From NCBI GenBank assembly GCA_944389015.1, contig CALXKS010000081.1, positions 1 to 40,335 of the forward strand: a stretch of DNA of 40,335 bases. Reading direction: 5' to 3'. How positions within the stretch are numbered: the first letter of the stretch is position 1; each line of letters begins with the position of its first letter. This DNA comes from an uncultured Spirochaetaceae bacterium (lineage in GTDB: Bacteria; Spirochaetota; Spirochaetia; Sphaerochaetales; Sphaerochaetaceae). The position numbers and the translations under genes are program-made. The notes under the pieces are model-generated. The model was given only the letters and a program-made list of their open reading frames with translations, did not search any database and was not told the origin of the DNA. Shown here one piece after another: positions 32,175 to 39,999 of this stretch.

Positions 32175-33170
32175 TCAAAGTCCTGTGTTGATGATCTCCT
32201 GGATGAGATCCTCGTATCCAGCGCCGTACTCCTCGTAGATAGGAGCCATCTTCTCCTGGAAGCGTGCGATTTCCTCTGCAGGAAGCTCGATGACAGTTAC
32301 GCCAGCTGCGACAACCTTCTCTCTTGAAGTCTCTTCGCGGAGGTTCCACTGCTCGATCTCATACTCCTGAGTCTCCTTTGCGCACTCCTTTATGATCTCG
32401 ATGTCAGCCGGATCAAGTGTCTCGAGAACAGCCTCTGATGCGAGGAGGATCTCAGGAACTCTTGTGTGTCCGTCGAGTGTGAAGTAAGGAGCAGCCTCAT
32501 AGTCGCCCATGGACTCATATGTAGGCCAGTTGTTCTCTGCGCCATCGATTGTTCCCTGGGAGATAGCTGAGTAGACCTCGTTTGGTCCGATACCAGTTAC
32601 ACCATTACCGCCGAGAAGCTGGACCATCTGGACCATCATCGCGTTGTTCTGGAGTCTGATCTTGAGACCGTTCATGTCCTCTACCTTCTCAACTGGCTTT
32701 GTTGTATAGAAGTTTCTTGCACCAGCATCGTAGTAGCAGAGACCTACAAGACCTGAGCCAGAAGCCTGGATCTCAGCGAGCATGTCCTGTCCGATAGGTC
32801 CATTGAGAACCTGCCACATGTGATCAGCATCTCTGTAGAGATAAGGAAGCTGGATGATGTTGAGAGCAGGAACATAAGAAGCAACAGGAGATGCGGAAAC
32901 ACGTGCGAATGCGAGGTCACCGATCTGGAGAGCCTCGATAGAACCTGTCTCCTCACCATAGAGTGTTCCGCCTGAGTATACGTCGATCTGGATCCTTCCC
33001 TCAGTTCTCTCATTCACGAGCTCTGCGAACCTGTAGTCAGCAAGAGTTGTAGGATATCCTTCTGCGTGTACCTCAGAAAGAGTAAGAACTGTTGTTTCGG
33101 AGCTTCCGCCTGCGAAGACAGGAAGAGCAAAAAGCGATATCAGGCAGAGTGCCACAAGTATTTTCTTCAT
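32175..33170 (-). CDS. dctP: TRAP transporter solute-binding protein (DctP)
   Basis: A periplasmic 331-residue binding protein with a signal peptide (about residues 1-20, ending F-A-G-G). The DctP-fold landmarks are 'LADYRFAELVNERTEGRIQI', 'VYSGGTLYGEETGSIEALQI', 'PYLYRDADHMWQVLNGPIGQ' and 'MNGLKIRLQNNAMMVQMVQL' with the Arg that usually pairs with the ligand carboxylate, followed by 'EVYSAISQGTIDGAENNWPT'. The ligand is probably a carboxylate. Neighbouring ketoacid reductase and cyclase genes hint at a sugar-acid or keto-acid substrate, which is inference. The ATG has a strong GGAGGT site and the gene has its own promoter with a palindromic operator. Confidence 0.93.
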   Translation of the reverse strand: MKKILVALCLISLFALPVFAGGSSETTVLTLSEVHAEGYPTTLADYRFAELVNERTEGRIQIDVYSGGTLYGEETGSIEALQIGDLAFARVSASPVASYVPALNIIQLPYLYRDADHMWQVLNGPIGQDMLAEIQASGSGLVGLCYYDAGARNFYTTKPVEKVEDMNGLKIRLQNNAMMVQMVQLLGGNGVTGIGPNEVYSAISQGTIDGAENNWPTYESMGDYEAAPYFTLDGHTRVPEILLASEAVLETLDPADIEIIKECAKETQEYEIEQWNLREETSREKVVAAGVTVIELPAEEIARFQEKMAPIYEEYGAGYEDLIQEIINTGL

Positions 33171-33184
33171 TTATACCTCCAAGC

Positions 33185-33221
33185 GTCAGACATAGTCTGA
33201 CTTAAGTATTATCGTTGTCAA
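33185..33221 (-). promoter_or_regulatory. TRAP operon promoter with a 17-bp palindromic operator
   Basis: On the minus strand TTGACA (33216-33221) is followed at 18 bases by GACTAT (33192-33197). The -10 box lies inside the perfect palindrome GTCAGAC-ATA-GTCTGAC (33185-33201). A dimeric repressor of the GntR or similar type bound there would block transcription. No regulator gene lies next to the operon, so the regulator is encoded elsewhere. Confidence 0.65.
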
Positions 33222-33227
33222 TCGGGC

Positions 33228-33250
33228 AAAAAGAAAGGAAAATTTTTTCC
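33228..33250 (-). terminator. Intrinsic terminator after the PanE-type reductase gene
   Basis: On the minus strand GGAAAA/TTTTCC (33237-33250, short loop) is followed by TTTCTTTTT (33228-33236). It lies about 22 bp past the reductase stop codon and directly upstream of the TRAP promoter, separating the two transcription units. Confidence 0.55.
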
Positions 33251-33271
33251 AATATCTGCAATTTGTATAGA

Positions 33272-34186
33272 TTATTGCCTGTTTTTCCCTTCCAGAGCCT
33301 TGATGATCCTATGTACGGCAGAGAGCCTGGGAACGACAAGCCCATGTGCCTCTGCAGTCCTGACAACATATCCTGTGATGTAATCACACTCGGTCTTCCG
33401 CCCTGCCTGGATATCGGCAGCGATGGAAGTGATCCCGCCGGGATTATCCAGCGATGTACGCCTCACATTCTCCAGTATGCTCTCCTCATCCAGATACACA
33501 TCCTCGCACTTTGCAACCATTACGATCTCGGAAACCAGATCGGTGCATAGCGACCATGCAGAAGGATTTCCGGCAATATAGGACATATCTGATGAAAGGA
33601 CTGCTGTAAGAGCACTGAGAGAAGCATTGACTGCGAGCTTCTTCCAGACAAGGTCTGTAACGCTGTAATGGACCTCGGGCTTGAAACCTGCAGATGAAAG
33701 CGACGAGGAAAGCCGGGCGATGAAATCATCGCTTATCATCGACTTCCCTATGTTTGTCCGCCCTTCACCGCCTCTTATGACATAGCCGGGGGAGATGACG
33801 CGCCCATTATCCTCGGTTGTTCCAATGATGATATGATAGGAATCCGCATGCTTTCTCAGATCCTCCTTATGTCCTCCGCCATTCTGGAGACTCATAAGAT
33901 AGGTGTCCTTGCCGATGATCTCCCGGGCAGCGGATAGAGCGGCGTCGGTGTACTGCGACTTCACGAATACGATTATGAGATCGACGGGAGCCATACCGGA
34001 GGCAGAGACAGCTGCCTTCGGGTGGCATACAGTCATCTGGCCTTTGTATTCAATCCGGAGCCCTTCTCTATTGATATGGTCAACTAGATCCTTGTTGGTA
34101 TCAATAAGCGTCACATCATCATGCACGGATAGAAGTCCTCCGTACACCGAGCCCATAGCGCCTGCCCCGATTATCGCAATGCGCAT
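33272..34186 (-). CDS. Ketopantoate reductase family protein (PanE/ApbA)
   Basis: An NAD(P)H-dependent 2-ketoacid reductase family member of 304 residues. It has the N-terminal nucleotide motif 'IAIIGAGAMGSVYGGLL', 'LIIVFVKSQYTDAAL' with the conserved Lys, 'LMSLQNGGGHKEDL', and 'LVWKKLAVNASLSALTAVL', which holds the catalytic Lys and Asn of the PanE fold. Many such proteins are not true pantothenate enzymes. Next to a cyclase-family hydrolase and a TRAP transporter, a role in reducing an imported or derived ketoacid is as likely as pantothenate synthesis, so no symbol is given. The ATG overlaps the upstream stop (TGATG). Confidence 0.82.
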   Translation of the reverse strand: MRIAIIGAGAMGSVYGGLLSVHDDVTLIDTNKDLVDHINREGLRIEYKGQMTVCHPKAAVSASGMAPVDLIIVFVKSQYTDAALSAAREIIGKDTYLMSLQNGGGHKEDLRKHADSYHIIIGTTEDNGRVISPGYVIRGGEGRTNIGKSMISDDFIARLSSSLSSAGFKPEVHYSVTDLVWKKLAVNASLSALTAVLSSDMSYIAGNPSAWSLCTDLVSEIVMVAKCEDVYLDEESILENVRRTSLDNPGGITSIAADIQAGRKTECDYITGYVVRTAEAHGLVVPRLSAVHRIIKALEGKNRQ

Positions 34187-34872
34187 CAGGAGAATTCCTT
34201 CAGTCCCTCGATAGCATAGGCCCTGACCGGGCTTGAATCGAGCCCGATTATCGGGAGCGGCGAATAGGACATGAAGAATACCTTCTTCTCCAGCTTCTCA
34301 AGATTCTTCAGAACCTCGATGAACGGAACATTCTCTGCAAGAAGCACATCATGGAACGGCTTCACATCATCGTTGCAGTTCTCAATCGACACGCCATCTC
34401 CGAATCCTACAGCCTTTGCCTTGTGGGAAAGGAGCCACTTAGCAGTCTCTCCGTTGACGAAAAGCCTCTTGTCCTCCGGAGTATTCGTCTTCGGGGTGAA
34501 CGGAGGGAGCTTGTATGGGCTATCGAGGATGACGATCGTATCATCTTCCATCAGTGGAAGGCAGTACTTGTCGAGAAGCTCGGGAGTGACATACGAATTC
34601 GGCTCAGCATCCTCTATGGAAACATAGATTGCGCGCCCCATGAAGGATGTAAGAGGAACCTCCGCTACGCTCGGCCAGTCATCGGAATGATGATACGGGC
34701 ACTCTGCATGGGTGCCGAGATGGCTCATGAGATCCATATTCGTATGGAAATCACGGATCGGACCGCCTGTATTGAAGCGATGGAGCTTGCATCTCCTTGT
34801 CTCTGTCGCGGGATCGATGATCTTCGAGAGATCAATGACTCTGAGTCCATTCATGCTATAAACACAATCCAT
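34186..34872 (-). CDS. Cyclase-family (kynurenine-formamidase-like) metal hydrolase
   Basis: A 228-residue member of the cyclase family (PF04199). The ATG at 34872 follows AAGGAG; longer in-frame extension lies within trkH. The metal motif is 'HLGTHAECPYHH', matching HxGTHxDxPxH except that the usual Asp is Glu. Further signatures are 'DLSKIIDPATETRR' at the start and 'TPEDKRLFVNGETAKWLLS' and 'AVGFGDGVSIEN' in the middle. Family members hydrolyse formamides, cyclic amides or lactone-like bonds; the substrate here is unknown. It is translationally linked to the reductase downstream and is 10 bp from trkH. Confidence 0.82.
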   Translation of the reverse strand: MDCVYSMNGLRVIDLSKIIDPATETRRCKLHRFNTGGPIRDFHTNMDLMSHLGTHAECPYHHSDDWPSVAEVPLTSFMGRAIYVSIEDAEPNSYVTPELLDKYCLPLMEDDTIVILDSPYKLPPFTPKTNTPEDKRLFVNGETAKWLLSHKAKAVGFGDGVSIENCNDDVKPFHDVLLAENVPFIEVLKNLEKLEKKVFFMSYSPLPIIGLDSSPVRAYAIEGLKEFS

Positions 34873-34882
34873 GTTCTTCTCC

Positions 34883-36337
34883 TTATCTTTTCCAGAATGA
34901 GTAGGTGAATATCGAATAGACGGTGAAGAGCTCAAGACGTCCTACGAGCATCAGGAACGAGAAGACCCAGAGAGCCCAGTCCGGGAAGATATCGAATGTC
35001 ATCGACATTCCGATTCCTCCCAGCCCTATTCCGATATTCCCAAGGCATAGTATAACCGATGTGAAGCATGTCAGGAAATCCTGATCGGTAAGCGCGATCA
35101 CAGCAGTTCCGATGAGCATCGTAAGAAGATAGACACCGACGAATCCTGCAATCGAATGGGCCGTCGATGGCTCGATCTTCACATTGCCAAGCTTGACCGT
35201 ACATACGGCATTCGGATGGATTCGCCTGATCATCTCGTTGTGGCCGAGCTTGAAGAGCGTTCCGATCCTTACGACCTTTATGCCGCCACCAGCACTCCCC
35301 GCGCATCCTCCGACAAAGCATGTGAGGAGAATGAGTATCTGGGAGAACATCGGCCACGCTGTATAGTCAGATGCGCTGAATCCTGTCGTGGTGATGAATG
35401 AGACGATATGGAATGCAGCCTGCCTGAAGGATTCCGAGAATGTGCTGTATATTCCCTTTGAGAAAAGCTGTATCGCCGCAAGAAGGGAGAAAAGGAGGAT
35501 TATTCCAAGGTACAGCCTCAGCTCCCCATCCTCTGTGACCTTGCGGAACTCCCTCTTGAGGATGAAGAAATACAGGGAGAAGTTAGCACCTGCAAGTATC
35601 ATGAATATGATGCAGACCCATTCGATATACACGCTATGATAGCCTCCTATCGAGGCATTGAGAGGAGCGAATCCCGCAGCGCCCATCGTACCGAACATGA
35701 CGGTGAACGAATTGAAGAGATCAAGCCCTCCGAATAGCAGGAACACGACCTGAAGCATCGAAATCCCTATATATATGCTCCAGAGAGCGAGTGCTGTGCG
35801 CTGTATGGTAGGCGTGAGCTTTGACTTCGTCGGCCCTACGGATTCAGCACCTACAAGCGACGTCCCCTTGACTCCGAATATAGGCAGGACTGCGATGAAG
35901 AGGACGACAACGCCCATGCCTCCGAGCCAGTTGGTGAGGTTGCGCCAGAAAAGCAGGGACATGTCCTGGATCTCTATATCAGGCATCGCAGTTGCTCCCG
36001 TTGTTGTGAATCCGGACATTATCTCGAAGTAGCAGGCAGCATAGCTTCTCATCGAATCCGTAAAGTAGATCGGGAGCGCGCCGAATGCCGTCATTATGAC
36101 CCAGGTCAGCGTTACGATCAGCATGCTCTCCCTTGCACCTATCCGCAGTTCCTTCTGCTTTCGTGTAAGGAATATGCAGAGCAGGGAGAAGAGGAGCATT
36201 ATAGCCATCGTCATCATGAATGCCCTCAGAGACTCAGGCTCTCCGTAATATACTGCCATGACAGCGGGAACGAGCAGAATCAGGGCAACGAAGAGCATTA
36301 TATATGCCAGAAAACGGAATACAGATGCTATATTCAT
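34883..36337 (-). CDS. trkH: Trk/Ktr potassium uptake channel subunit (TrkH)
   Basis: A 484-residue membrane protein of the K+ symporter superfamily with four selectivity-filter repeats. The first is in 'EIMSGFTTTGATAMPDIEIQ', others in 'FGTMGAAGFAPLNAS', 'VSFITTTGFSASDYTAW' and 'LCLGNIGIGLGGIGM'. 'WRNLTNWLGGMGVVVLFIAV' and 'MIRRIHPNAVCTVKLG' are also typical TrkH segments. It passes K+ under control of TrkA. The ATG overlaps the trkA stop by 4 bases, so the two are coupled. Confidence 0.94.
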   Translation of the reverse strand: MNIASVFRFLAYIMLFVALILLVPAVMAVYYGEPESLRAFMMTMAIMLLFSLLCIFLTRKQKELRIGARESMLIVTLTWVIMTAFGALPIYFTDSMRSYAACYFEIMSGFTTTGATAMPDIEIQDMSLLFWRNLTNWLGGMGVVVLFIAVLPIFGVKGTSLVGAESVGPTKSKLTPTIQRTALALWSIYIGISMLQVVFLLFGGLDLFNSFTVMFGTMGAAGFAPLNASIGGYHSVYIEWVCIIFMILAGANFSLYFFILKREFRKVTEDGELRLYLGIILLFSLLAAIQLFSKGIYSTFSESFRQAAFHIVSFITTTGFSASDYTAWPMFSQILILLTCFVGGCAGSAGGGIKVVRIGTLFKLGHNEMIRRIHPNAVCTVKLGNVKIEPSTAHSIAGFVGVYLLTMLIGTAVIALTDQDFLTCFTSVILCLGNIGIGLGGIGMSMTFDIFPDWALWVFSFLMLVGRLELFTVYSIFTYSFWKR

Positions 36338-37710
36338 ACCTTCTCCGCTCTATTCAGGGAAAACAGCTCCTGCACAAAATCGAAGTTCTGATGGGTTGAT
36401 GCTACAAGAAGCGTATCCCCCGCAGCGAATGCATAGGATCCATCGGGGATGAAGTTGTTCCCATCAGGGCTCTTGACGCCTGCGATGATCGCCTTTCCCT
36501 TGAGATTTACATCCATGAGCTTCTTCCCGATATACCTGAAATCAGAAGATACGACATACTCATACACCTCGAGATCCCCATCGAAGATGCTGTGCAGGGA
36601 CTGTATTCCCGCACCTCTGAGATACTTCGTTATCGTATCGACGGTCGCATCCGTTATCGAGATCGCGGCATCGATGTCCATCGCATCGGCAAGCTGGATG
36701 TAGTTGTTGTTCGTCTTTATCAGAGCAATGGAACGTCTTACCCCTATGCGCTTTGCATAGCTTGCGACGATTATATTGAGCTCATCGTTCTCTGTGACTG
36801 CAACGACAAGATCGTATGATCCTATGCGCTCCTCATCCCAGAACGCCTCATCTGTAATCGAGCCGTTCAGGACCAGCAGGCCGGGGAAATCAGTGACGAA
36901 CTTCTCGCAGACCTCTGCGGACCTGTCTATGAGCGTTATCCTCTTAAGCTCACGCTCCTCCATATTGGAGAACATATAATGCGCGATGCGCGTACCGCCA
37001 ACTATCGCTATGCGGAAGAGCTTGTCATCGATGATCTCAGTAATGGATCTCAGCGTATCGTTCGATTCATCGTCATCGACGATTATCGCAACCTCATCGC
37101 CCTCTTTTATCACCGTATCGCCGGACGGGGTGAATACATGCCCCTTCCGCCTTACGCCCGGAAGAACATATCTTCCAGGAAGATCCTTCCTTATCTGAGC
37201 AAGAGTCTTCCCTGTGAATGGGCCATCGTTCCTCGCGCGCCGGGTGAACATCACGAACTGCGCATCGGGAAAGTACTCGAAATCCCTGAAGACACCGGTC
37301 TCGAGAATGCCGGTGATCCTCGCTGCAGCCTCCTGCTCCGGATTCACGATATGGCTTATGCCGAGAATCGCGGTATCGAGTCCGCCGCGTCCGAGATAGC
37401 TTATAGCCCTTATGGCTGCTATTGTCTGCTTAACCTTCGGGAACTCCGCTGCCACGATGCCGCAGGAAACGAGATTGGTCTCATCGCTGTCTGTTACGGA
37501 GATGACTGCATCAGCATCCTCGCATCCAGCTTCACGCAGCATATCGAGATCAGTTGCGGATCCGCATATCGCAAGACAGTCAAGCTTCGCAACCGCTGCC
37601 GCACATCGCTCTGCAGATGCATCAAGGAAGACAACCTGCTTCTTCTCCTCGATAAGATGACGAGCAAGACGCAGTCCTCTTCTGCCAGCACCGAAAATTA
37701 CAACTTTCAC
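36334..37710 (-). CDS. trkA: Trk potassium uptake regulatory subunit (TrkA)
   Basis: A 458-residue peripheral membrane protein with two RCK_N-RCK_C units. Unit one begins 'MKVVIFGAGRRGLRLARHLI' (NAD-binding Rossmann) and has 'DADAVISVTDSDETNLV'; unit two begins near residue 240 with 'FRIAIVGGTRIAHYMFSNM' and has 'DLVVAVTENDELNIIVASYA'. It gates TrkH in response to NAD(H) or ATP. It starts at a GTG (37710) with GGAGGATTTCT upstream. A promoter lies at 37743-37771. Confidence 0.93.
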   Translation of the reverse strand: MKVVIFGAGRRGLRLARHLIEEKKQVVFLDASAERCAAAVAKLDCLAICGSATDLDMLREAGCEDADAVISVTDSDETNLVSCGIVAAEFPKVKQTIAAIRAISYLGRGGLDTAILGISHIVNPEQEAAARITGILETGVFRDFEYFPDAQFVMFTRRARNDGPFTGKTLAQIRKDLPGRYVLPGVRRKGHVFTPSGDTVIKEGDEVAIIVDDDESNDTLRSITEIIDDKLFRIAIVGGTRIAHYMFSNMEERELKRITLIDRSAEVCEKFVTDFPGLLVLNGSITDEAFWDEERIGSYDLVVAVTENDELNIIVASYAKRIGVRRSIALIKTNNNYIQLADAMDIDAAISITDATVDTITKYLRGAGIQSLHSIFDGDLEVYEYVVSSDFRYIGKKLMDVNLKGKAIIAGVKSPDGNNFIPDGSYAFAAGDTLLVASTHQNFDFVQELFSLNRAEKV

Positions 37711-37742
37711 AGAAATCCTCCACGAAGAAGTGCTTCACCGTG

Positions 37743-37771
37743 ATTCTAAAGCAAAAACAGATAATGGTGAA
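37743..37771 (-). promoter_or_regulatory. trkA promoter
   Basis: On the minus strand TTCACC (37766-37771) and TAGAAT (37743-37748) are separated by 17 bases. The start would be near 37736, about 26 bases before the trkA GTG. Confidence 0.5.
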
Positions 37772-37808
37772 TATGGGAAAATACCCTCAGATTTTTTCTG
37801 TTTTGTTA

Positions 37809-37838
37809 TTGACGCGCTTCCCTCTTTTCTGCTACATT
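37809..37838 (+). promoter_or_regulatory. tRNA-Thr promoter
   Basis: On the plus strand TTGACG (37809-37814) and TACATT (37833-37838) are 18 bases apart, predicting a start near 37845, about 18 bases before the tRNA. Confidence 0.55.
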
Positions 37839-37862
37839 CCTTTCCGTTGCTGAAAAGCGCAT

Positions 37863-37936
37863 GCCGCCTTAGCTCAGCTGGCCAGAGCACGTGACTTGTA
37901 ATCTCGGGGTCGTTGGTTCGAATCCGACAGGCGGCT
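37863..37936 (+). tRNA. tRNA-Thr (anticodon TGT)
   Basis: A cloverleaf folds with acceptor GCCGCCT/AGGCGGC, D-stem GCTC/GAGC, anticodon loop CTTGTAA (anticodon TGT, reading ACA), T-arm GTTGG-TTCGAAT-CCGAC and discriminator T. CCA is not encoded. The anticodon stem CGTGA/TCTCG contains a T-T mismatch in its centre, which is unusual. It stands alone, with its own promoter and terminator. Confidence 0.9.
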
Positions 37937-37973
37937 TTAAATAACATTTACGATTAAGTAACATCTGTTGAAG

Positions 37974-38012
37974 AATCCCTTATCCAATGCACGAATAAGG
38001 GATTTTGCTTTT
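37974..38012 (+). terminator. Terminator after tRNA-Thr, possibly bidirectional
   Basis: A perfect ten-pair stem AATCCCTTAT/ATAAGGGATT (37974-37983 with 37995-38004, 11-base loop) is followed by TTGCTTTT. It closes the tRNA transcript. Read from the other side it also lies just past the last recombinase stop codon at 38023 and could stop that transcript. Confidence 0.75.
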
Positions 38013-38022
38013 AAAATGCAAT

Positions 38023-39066
38023 TTAATCTTTCAGCCCCATAGAGATCAGAATGGCATTCTCATCATATGCTTCATGCTTTGCATGAGAAGGGAAACCTTT
38101 CATAATGCCCTCAGAAGCCTTGCTTATCGCATTTCTCTTAACTTCAGTATCGGCATATGCATAAATGAGTGTGGTTTCAGGATTCGCATGGCCAAGCAGC
38201 TGTCCGATCATTGCGAGGCTCATGCCCTTACGGTATAGCTGCATTGCACGGCTATGCCTAAGCATATGGCATGTAACATTCTTGGGAACAGCGCTGCATG
38301 CAATCCTTGCTGTTTCCGCATATCTTTTGAGATGCCGCCCGACCAGCATCTTGGAAAGCTGAACATGCCTGTCTTTGGACTTCCTGTAGAAAAGAAAGTC
38401 AGAAGGCGTAGAGTTCCTATGGTATGCATTTACGTATGCAGACACCTCTTCTGCGACCCTGTCCGTTATCGGGACCTTCCTCTTCTTCCCACCCTTGCCG
38501 TTCTCGATGATGGCGTACGAATGCCCTCTGGTAAGGACAAGATCCTGTATCCTGAGATCCAGCATCTCCGAAAGCCTTGCAGCCGTATCGAACATGAGAC
38601 GGATGAACAGATGGTCTCTTGCCCCTTCGAAGGAATCGGTTTCGACGGCATTGAGTATCGCTCTCACGGCCTCCATCTCAAGGTGCCTTACAACCATCGT
38701 CTTCGGCTCCCTTATCTTCTCCACGAGCATTATCTCGGGGCTGTTTGCCGAGATGCACTGCGTTGATGCATATTTCATGAAGGCTCTTATCACCGAGAGC
38801 TAGTTGTTGCATGTCGAGGCCGAGAGCTTCTCATCCTCTTGAAGCATCATGATGAATCCTTCAACGCTGTCTCTGGTAATATCCTCGAACGAAAGCTCAT
38901 CAAGCCGTCTGGAACTTCTTTCCGCGATGTGCCTCAGGAATTTCGCCATGACGACCCTGTAATGGATTAATGTCTTCTCAGACCGACGGGATGGAAGATA
39001 ATCGTTGAAATACCGGGAAAGCACGGCTATGAACCTGCTCCTCTCCATGAGCTTCTCCTTATTCAT
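38023..39066 (-). pseudogene. Third tyrosine recombinase of a RIT-like trio, interrupted by an amber codon
   Basis: The start is the ATG at 39066, 6 bases after GGAGG. The N-terminal SAM-like/core-binding segment ('RYFNDYLPSRRSEKTLIHYR') runs to TAG at 38800-38802 after 'SASTCNN', and the same frame continues 'LSVIRAFMKYASTQ' to the end at 38023. The catalytic domain is complete: Arg in 'TAARLSEMLDL', Lys in 'GKGGKKRKVPI', 'CHMLRHSRAM' (H-x-x-R), 'LLGHANPETTLIYAY' (GH and Tyr). The TAG replaces a residue that is typically Arg or Gln, consistent with CAG or CGA-type mutation. The full frame would be 347 residues, normal for this class. It overlaps the end of the middle recombinase by 8 bases. 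Confidence 0.75.
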
Positions 39067-39999
39067 AGTCATCCTCCCATCCAAGAAGCCCTGATGAGAT
39101 CAGAGTGTCGGGCGAGGTGTGCACATAATAAAGGGTATGTGCAATCTTTCTGTGTCCCATGAATGCCATGAGGTATGGCAGCAATGCCTCCACATCCCGT
39201 CCTTCGCTCAGCCATCTCCTGATGGTATTCGTCGCATATGTGTGCCTGAGATCATACACACGAGGATCGGAATCGCCATGCCTTTTTATCCCTGCCGCCT
39301 TTAACTGCTTCTCAGCCAGTCAGCGCTGTATGCGCCCCCATACTGGTTCTCGAACAGGTACTCCATGCGTGGCTGGAATGCCGTTATCGTCACGATGTAT
39401 GAAGCAATGATGACAGCGAGATCCTTGCTCATAAGCACCTTCCGGTCCTTCCTGTTCTTTGGCTTATGGATGAGGATTGTCCTATCATGGAGATCCAGGT
39501 CTGAGATGCGTATGTTCCTTACCTCATCCGGCCTCAGCCCGCAGCAGTATATGAGCCGGAGCATCACGGGAAGCACAAGGTGCCTCGTATCATTGCGCAC
39601 TGTTGGCTCAAGGCTGTCAGCTGTCCTGAACAGCATTGAGAGCTTATCATCGGTGAATATGAAGGGCTCGTATCTTGCAGCTTTCAGGCGCATCTGGCCG
39701 TCATCTGCATATGCATCCCTTCCTAGCATCCGCTGGTATCTGGCAAGGGAATTCAGGACATACAGCCTTGCATTATGGCTGGAGTTCTTCCTTTCCCCTT
39801 CGCGCCTCCTCATCCAGCCAGTGAACATATCCCTGCTTATCACAGCTTCCCCTGGATGGTTCTCGAGGCAGTACAGGTCGAGGTTGGAGAGAACGCACTC
39901 CTGCGAAGGGGAGACCGAGTAGCCAAGAGCCCTGCGGAATGCAATGAAGCTTCTTATGTCATCGGCAATGGAGCTCGAGTATGTATATGCCTTCTTCAT
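39059..39999 (-). pseudogene. Second tyrosine recombinase of the trio, frameshifted
   Basis: From the ATG at 39999 the frame encodes a core-binding domain and the first half of the catalytic domain (Arg in 'CCGLRPDEVRNI', 'KPKNRKDRKVLM') and stops at 39301 after 'ADWLRSS'. Shifting by -1 near 39306-39312 restores 'QLKAAGIKRHGDSDPRVYDL' and then 'RHTYATNTI', 'MGHRKIAHTLYYVHT' with the conserved Arg, GH and Tyr, ending at 39059. A one-base deletion explains the break; no slippery heptamer suggests programmed frameshifting. In the H-x-x-R box the first position is Tyr ('YDLRH'). The start overlaps the first recombinase stop by 4 bases. Confidence 0.75.

Noticed and set aside
37735..37947. Minus-strand open frame of 70 codons covering the tRNA
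   Set aside because: Its sequence is the reverse of a tRNA cloverleaf; the tRNA, its promoter and its terminator explain the region.
446..38802. Recoding of TAG or TGA as sense codons in this genome
   Set aside because: purD ends in TAG and many intact genes end in TGA at natural termini, so both codons are ordinary stops here; the interrupted genes are better read as mutated.
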